Made by a program: the position numbers and the translations under genes. Of a DNA stretch of 64,000 bases, positions 58,806-64,000 are shown piece after piece; within the stretch, counting starts at the first letter, position 1, and every line of letters starts with the position of its first letter. A model generated the notes under the pieces. The model saw nothing but the letters and a program-made list of their open reading frames with translations. It made no database searches and was not told the DNA's origin. Source of the DNA: Vespula vulgaris (lineage: Eukaryota > Arthropoda > Insecta > Hymenoptera > Vespidae); contig NC_066607.1 in the NCBI RefSeq assembly GCF_905475345.1, positions 3,029,501 to 3,093,500 of the forward strand. The letters run 5' to 3'.

Positions 58806-58907
58806 ATGGCGTTTACAGGTGCCAGACCACCAGGCCAACAAAGAGGTACGCGACTGAGTTTAGATGATGTCTTTTTGGATAGAGAGGGTAGTTATTATTT
58901 TGTTTGA
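58806..58907 (+). CDS. Small ORF or exon candidate (33 aa), unidentified
   Basis: ATG at 58806 opens MAFTGARPPGQQRGTRLSLD then DVFLDREGSYYFV and a stop. Composition is balanced and unlike its repeat-derived neighbours. A 27-nt core (58818-58844) is bounded by TTTACAG and GTACGC and would act as a phase-neutral microexon (GARPPGQQRG), but the upstream pyrimidine tract is poor. No family recognised. Confidence 0.22.
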   Translation: MAFTGARPPGQQRGTRLSLDDVFLDREGSYYFV

Positions 58908-58993
58908 GAAGGGGAAGGCAAAAAAAGGCTGGATGATCTCAAGGGCGTCTCTACTCAGGCACTTTATAATGTCCTTCACCCTTTTTTCTTTTC

Positions 58994-59005
58994 TCTCTCT
59001 CTCTA

Positions 59006-59069
<64 letters not shown>

Positions 59070-59121
59070 TTTCTCTCTCTCTCTCTTTCATTCTCTCTCA
59101 CTCTCTCTTTCTCTCTCTATC
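58994..59121. repeat. Long CT/TTTC microsatellite
   Basis: CT and CTTT blocks over about 130 bp. Confidence 0.95.
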
Positions 59122-59225
59122 GGCGTATATATATATACACACACAGAGAGACGTGCGCATATTTAACAATAAGAAAAAACAACGCCCAACATAGATCGAT
59201 GTATTATTTTTCCATTTCCCTTTGT

Positions 59226-59257
<32 letters not shown>

Positions 59258-59871
59258 GTTTCTTTTTTGGTTTTATTTTTTTTAATATTTTTTTTTCTGT
59301 TTTCTTGCCTTTCTCTTATTCTTTCTCGTTGAACGAAATACCCCATGTATTATTATGTTATCTTCTCCTCATCATCCACACGATCGTACGTCGAAGAATA
59401 AAACTAAACGTCATCGTCACATCACACGCAAAAAGAAGAGTCGCACACATGTACTACACACTATCGGCTCGTTCGAGTCTCGATCTATGCAAAAACTTTT
59501 CCAGTTGCTACTGATTCTTCTTCTTCTTCTTCCTCTTCTTCTTCTCTTTTTTTTTCTTTTCTTTGCTTTTCTTCGTCCTCATTGTTATTCTTTTCTTCTT
59601 GTATCACGATTGATCCACCAACGTATGATCCACCTTCGTTTTCAATCTCAACGCGTCGAGAGAAATTTAAACAAACTTGTATTCTTGACTCTATACGTTC
59701 GTTCGTGCGTGCGCGCGTGTGTGGTTGTGTATGTATGTGTGTATGTGGGTGAGTGACATACGTGACGTTTTATAGATCGAAACGTATACCGATCATCGTG
59801 AACTCTTCGACGAGAGTAGATGGTACCACCTTCCTCTATGTTTGCTTGCGATTAAGTTGTATTTTTATATT

Positions 59872-60207
59872 CTAAGTCATCAGTTCCGTCGTATCATCAG
59901 CGTCAACGTCGTCCACGGATTCCATTCGAACAGTCAATTGCGTGTAACCCATATTTGTTTGTCTTCTCGCTGATATTGCCTGAAGGTAATTAAATATTTA
60001 TTAAAATACATATGTTAATATCATTTACAATTGACATAATAATAGGAATGTTATTATATTAATATTATAATGTAGACGTAAATTTAAATCGTGTCGGGAT
60101 ACATTAGTAGGAAACATTGGTCGATTAATATTGACAATAAATTATTGAGATATTAATATTAATATCAATAACGAATAACATTACGCTTATATATATTATT
60201 ATTATTA

Positions 60208-60272
<65 letters not shown>

Positions 60273-63200
60273 TTTGTTATACATTTAGAAACGCATAGGT
60301 ATAGAAAACGATTATTGAAATATACAACGAGGAAGCTATGACATTATCAATTAAAACAAATAAAAAAACCTTACATACGTACTTGAAGAGCAACGAATAT
60401 CGTTGCGAAAAGTGCGACCGACGCTAAACAGATGGCCACGGCTATTGTCGTAGCTGCTGTGACGGCCAACGAAGCCGAATCGTTATTATCAGGATTTTTA
60501 TCAATTACTTCGTATCCTTCGGATATCGAGGAGTCTCTCGATGGTACCCTTCTTTTGCCAGCCGGCGAACTGTTCCTGCAGCCACCTAAACAAGGAGGAA
60601 ACGGTCGTAAATTTTTCAAGTTGACAAAATAGAATTGATAAAAGTTGATTAAAAAAAAAATTGATAAAAATTGATAAGACAGTCCTTCCTTCTTCACCAT
60701 CCTTTAACGCAACTACTTCTTTCATATCTGTTTACCTAGCTCCCACTCCCACCCTTGCCCTCGTCTCTCCTCCCTCTGCCCTTTTTTCTTGTTCGATAAC
60801 ACGATTACATCTAAACCATTTTGAATTTCATTTTAGGCTTCTCTCAGGAGGCACAACTTTTTTCTTTCTTCTAATATGCCGTTGCGTGCCGCGTTAGATG
60901 TTCTTACGTAATGTATTTTCTTTGTAAAACGTCCGGGCGAAAAAGAAAACGGAAGGGGTGTGAGGTGGATGGTGGAAGATAGAACGTCGTTCGACGAACC
61001 ATATAAAGTTCGTGCCGAAAGTTCGACGATACAACTCTTATTGGAAACGTTCCTTCCTACCTTAAAACTTTTACCGACGCCTTTTTTGATAGAGTGAAAA
61101 ACGGGGAAGAGAAGATAGGGGGTGGAAAGAAGAAAGGAAAGGAAAGGGTAGGAAAGGAAAGGAAAGGAAAGATTGCTAAGTTCCATCGAAAAAGAATACT
61201 TTCCCCACAAGGGGGACGGGAGTGGAGGGGATTGGATGAAAGTCGAGGATTTTGTTTCTTTTCTTTTTCTTCTTTCTTCCTTTCTTTTTCTTTTCTTTTT
61301 TTTTATTCTTTTTTATTTTATTTTTCCTTTTTTTCTCTTCGGTTTTTATGGTCGAACTTGTAACAACGCACGAACGCGATACGGCTTATTTATCGCCAAA
61401 AGAGTAGTTATTTATCGGTAGGTAGAATGTACCGTAGTACTTTTACATCGAATGTAATCATTTATTTTTTCTTTTTCTTTCGTAATTGACAAGCTTTACC
61501 ACGTGGATCGACGATATAACAATTTTTATTTGTTAGATTCTTTTAAAGGTATATTATCGCATAATGCGTTAAGTTCTTACCGGTTTCCGGGTCACAGAGA
61601 CAACACTCGTCGGCATGTGGACCCTTTTCTAACCCCGTACAACAGGGCACGCATTGATTGTTTAATTTGTCCAAATGCAAAGGAGGTGAGCAAGCGGCAC
61701 AACTGAATTTCCCGGGTCCTGTACACCTACGACAATCCGCATGACAATTCTTGCAAAGTTGCGTCAACGGATCGTAATACTGTGCACCGAGACATTCCAT
61801 GCACAAACCACCTTCCAACATGGAATGTGCCGGACAAGACGTACACTCGAGTGGACCCTCGCCTAGAAAGAAAGAAAAAAGAAAAAAAAAAGAAAAGGAA
61901 CGCGTCGTGATTCGAAACACCCAACCCTTCACCTACCTTTACACGTACGACAATAATGGTGACACTTTTGACAACCAAAATTAGACTTAAAGAAACCTTC
62001 CGGACATTCAGGATGACATTCGCCAGCTGCTAATTGCCAACCTGTTGGACAAGTCACGCATTGATCTCTTCTGGGACCCGAACAAGTTTTACACGATAGA
62101 TAACATTTGGCGCATTGGCCTCTGTCACTGTAATAGCTGCAATCACAAAAAGATTAGGCATATTATTAGACTCGACGATAATCATTTTTGTACATTTACG
62201 TAATTGGGTCTTCGCGACGGGCAACGCGTTGTTTAGTCATTAAAGTCAATTTACTTAACGATCAAGATGTTTTTTGCTCGTCGAAAAAATTTGAAATACA
62301 TCGAACGTAGATGAAGATTTACCCTTGCGCGCACGACGATCTGCATTCGCCACTCTGAAGTTGTAAACCATCTTGACAGGCAGTGCAGTTAAGCCGCGAG
62401 ACGCAACTCTTACAAGTATGCAAACAAGGCACGCAAATCGGCCTCGAGGGTTGAGCGACTGAGTAATATCCGTCGTCGCACTGTGAGACGCATCGACGAC
62501 CTTGAAGTAAGAGAGGACTTTGACAAGATATACAGAAGTCCTCGGTGGGCCCGGCACAACTTTCGCAAGTCGAGTGACAAGGCTTGCAATGTCCGTCGTC
62601 GTAATATTCAGCAGTGTCGCAACGATTTCGACTTTCCGGCGCGCATACACCTTTCTTGTTTATACTCCAGCCTTCGATGCAACTTATGCAGCTAGAGGTT
62701 GCACATGTGAGGCATCCTGGTGGACAGGATACGCACTCGCGTCGTTTTTTATCGGCACTGTAACCAGCTGGGCAAGAGGCTCGACAGGTTCCTAAGAATG
62801 GGATCATCAAGGATCATCATCCTGATCGATCTCAGAAACATTGTTTCATTCGTAACGTTTCTCCGAAAAGCGATGCTTACCACCAAGAGAGAATAAATTA
62901 GGTCGGCAAGCTATACATTGATTTTCAGACGTGCCATTACACGACTCGCAGCTGGGATGACAGGGTGCGCAATTATAGTCCTGCGTTTCGTACGTGTAAA
63001 GAGGACAGGCCGCGTAACATTTGTTCTCGTGCATCACCAAATGATGCTCACAGCTGGTGCACTTGTCCGGTCTGTCCTGGCAGCTGGCGCAATTGGCCTC
63101 GCAGGGCACACACGTGCTGTTCTCCGTATCTGTGAAAGATCATCGTGCATCATCATCATTATTATTATTATTATTATGATTATTTTTTTTCTCCAAATCT

Positions 63201-63434
63201 CCGATCGATCAACGCAAATTATATTCTATCTCGTTTGTTTACTCACTCTCGTAATAACCCTCCGGACATTGTTGAAGGCAAACGGCCAGATCGGTAACTC
63301 GCAGATGAGCGGGTGCGCACGATAGGCAAGAGTCTTGACCAGCGCCAGCACAAATTTCACAGGACTCGTGACAAGGCCAACAAACACCACCTTGATTCGG
63401 GAAACTTCGTGGAGGACAGCGACTGACGCACGTA
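59872..63434 (-). CDS. Fur2: Furin-like proprotein convertase 2 (Fur2/PCSK5-6 type), C-terminal part, 7 exons, 565 aa
   Basis: Membrane-bound secretory-pathway convertase; only the part after the catalytic domain is in the window. Exons in gene order: 63434-63247, 63129-62881, 62791-62323, 62136-61937, 61862-61581, 60585-60383, 59979-59872. All junctions are GT..AG and phases match; the first base completes a codon from an exon beyond the visible series. It encodes about ten furin-type repeats (for example CHPSCESCNGTSENQCIAC, CHSTCESCAGPTEDFCISC). These are followed by a basic stretch (GKRRVPSRDSS), a hydrophobic transmembrane helix (SLAVTAATTIAVAICLASVA and on) and a short cytoplasmic tail. 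The tail holds YTQL (YxxPhi) and the acidic ESVDDVDADD, typical TGN/endosome sorting signals in convertases. N-glycosylation sequons include NSTC, NGTS, NCTA, NSSP and NDSA. Drosophila Fur2 has the same arrangement. PCSK5/6 are the vertebrate relatives. Confidence 0.88.
60196..60272. repeat. (ATT)n microsatellite in a Fur2 intron
   Basis: ATT array with one ATC interruption, between the transmembrane exon and the tail exon. Confidence 0.95.
60586..61580 (-). other. Fur2 intron before the transmembrane exon
   Basis: Non-coding. It contains a GGAAA repeat block (61133-61170) and pyrimidine tracts. No exon seen; the frames in it are low complexity. Confidence 0.7.
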
Positions 63435-64000
63435 CTGCAAATACAGTACTCTTCGTTTTCGCGGATACGTGTAGTAAAAACCAGAGTTTTCGTGATTTCA
63501 AGCATGATTCTCTCTTATTCAAGAGACGATAAAAAAAGAGACAGAAAAAGAGAGAGAGAGAGAGAGAGAAAAAGGTCGTAAAGCTATTCGGTGAAAATTA
63601 TTACAGAGAAGCAAAAGAAGGAGTTGTTACGTGTCGTCTTACTCCTATCATTTCTTGGTTTTTACACACGAACACATAGAGAAAAACGATTAATTTACGC
63701 TCGATCCTTTGTCCCCCATCCTTGAGAGAGTTCCACCAGTCGGTAGCGTTATTCGGCGAGAACAAAACGGTTTTGGTTAGTAGCAACGAGCAAGATAATT
63801 TCAACATGCTCGAATCGGAAAAGGAAAAGAGATAGAGTAGAAAAATCCTGGATCAATTAAGTTCTAAGAAACTTTGAATCGTTCGTCGATCACTCGAGAG
63901 TGAGTTGGCGAGTAGGAAGTAATAAAAGAAAAAAAGCAAAAAAGAAAAAAAAAAGAAAGAAAGAAAAGAACAGTTGGCATAAGTGTATAAAAAATGTAAC
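63435..64000 (-). other. Fur2 intron running off the right edge
   Basis: No cysteine-rich or protease coding sequence was found. An open frame at 63601-63807 (-) lacks any convertase resemblance. A GA run lies at 63549-63569. Confidence 0.6.

Larger units (their letters stand above)
46655..59871. other. 13.2 kb gap between SMYD4 and Fur2
   Basis: No complete gene could be built. Microsatellites dominate: TA near 46.7 and 47.1 kb, CT at 48.65 kb, GA at 54.3 and 55.9 kb, CT/CA at 57.6 kb, CT at 59.0 kb. Between them lie an orphan coding-like exon (about 48440-48585), a SINE-like tract (49.5-50.5 kb), GC-richer patches (52160-52400, 53150-53430), and exon or promoter candidates at 56.6 and 57.3 kb (-) and 58.8 kb (+). 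Confidence 0.6.

Noticed and set aside
60432..60632. 66-codon plus-strand frame
   Set aside because: Antisense of the Fur2 transmembrane exon.
62483..62795. Plus-strand frames of 70 and 91 codons
   Set aside because: Antisense shadows of the cysteine-rich Fur2 exon, which has consistent splice sites and repeat structure.
63601..63807. 68-codon minus-strand frame as an upstream Fur2 exon
   Set aside because: No cysteine spacing or subtilisin motif, and no convincing splice pair in phase with the exon at 63434.
1..64000. CRISPR array, phage, insertion sequence or biosynthetic cluster
   Set aside because: The window is intron-bearing insect chromosomal DNA; the regular repeats are microsatellites or diverged satellite-like units without unique spacers.

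Overview
This is a stretch of a very AT-rich insect nuclear genome. Genes are split by phase-matched GT..AG introns, and the non-coding DNA is full of GA/CT, TA, ATT and TTTC microsatellites. Gene content and composition suggest a hymenopteran (aculeate wasp or bee type); that placement is inference. No bacterial, organellar or viral genes were seen.

Layout: 1-268 may hold the last exon of an unidentified + strand gene. 269-7287 is intergenic and leader DNA with diverged ~300-bp repeats and a strong dyad before the first large gene. 7288-38603 (+) is a complete otoferlin-type ferlin gene. I resolved 26 coding exons, all phase-consistent, giving 2088 codons plus stop; the two short 5' exons (26 and 19 whole codons) are far out in kilobase introns. 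39432-41586 (-) is a complete five-exon GNL1 GTPase gene (588 aa), tail-to-tail with otoferlin. 43386-46654 (+) is a complete eleven-exon SMYD4-type SET/MYND gene (748 aa), head-to-head with GNL1 across a ~1.8 kb region holding two CACGTG palindromes. 46655-59871 is a 13 kb gap with microsatellites, two tRNA-like (SINE-type) elements, one orphan coding-like exon on the minus strand, and several weaker exon or promoter candidates. 59872-63434 (-) is the 3' part of a furin-like proprotein convertase 2 (Fur2/PCSK5-6 type): seven exons with furin-type cysteine repeats, a transmembrane segment and a sorting tail. Its protease domain lies beyond the right edge.

The four genes look independently transcribed: otoferlin for Ca2+-regulated membrane fusion, GNL1 a nucleolar/nuclear permuted GTPase, SMYD4 a methyltransferase-family protein, Fur2 secretory-pathway proprotein processing. 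I found no operon-like system, CRISPR, rRNA or credible functional tRNA. The least explained parts are the orphan exon near 48.5 kb, the SINE-like tract at 49.5-50.5 kb, and the symmetric sequences upstream of and inside the otoferlin gene.
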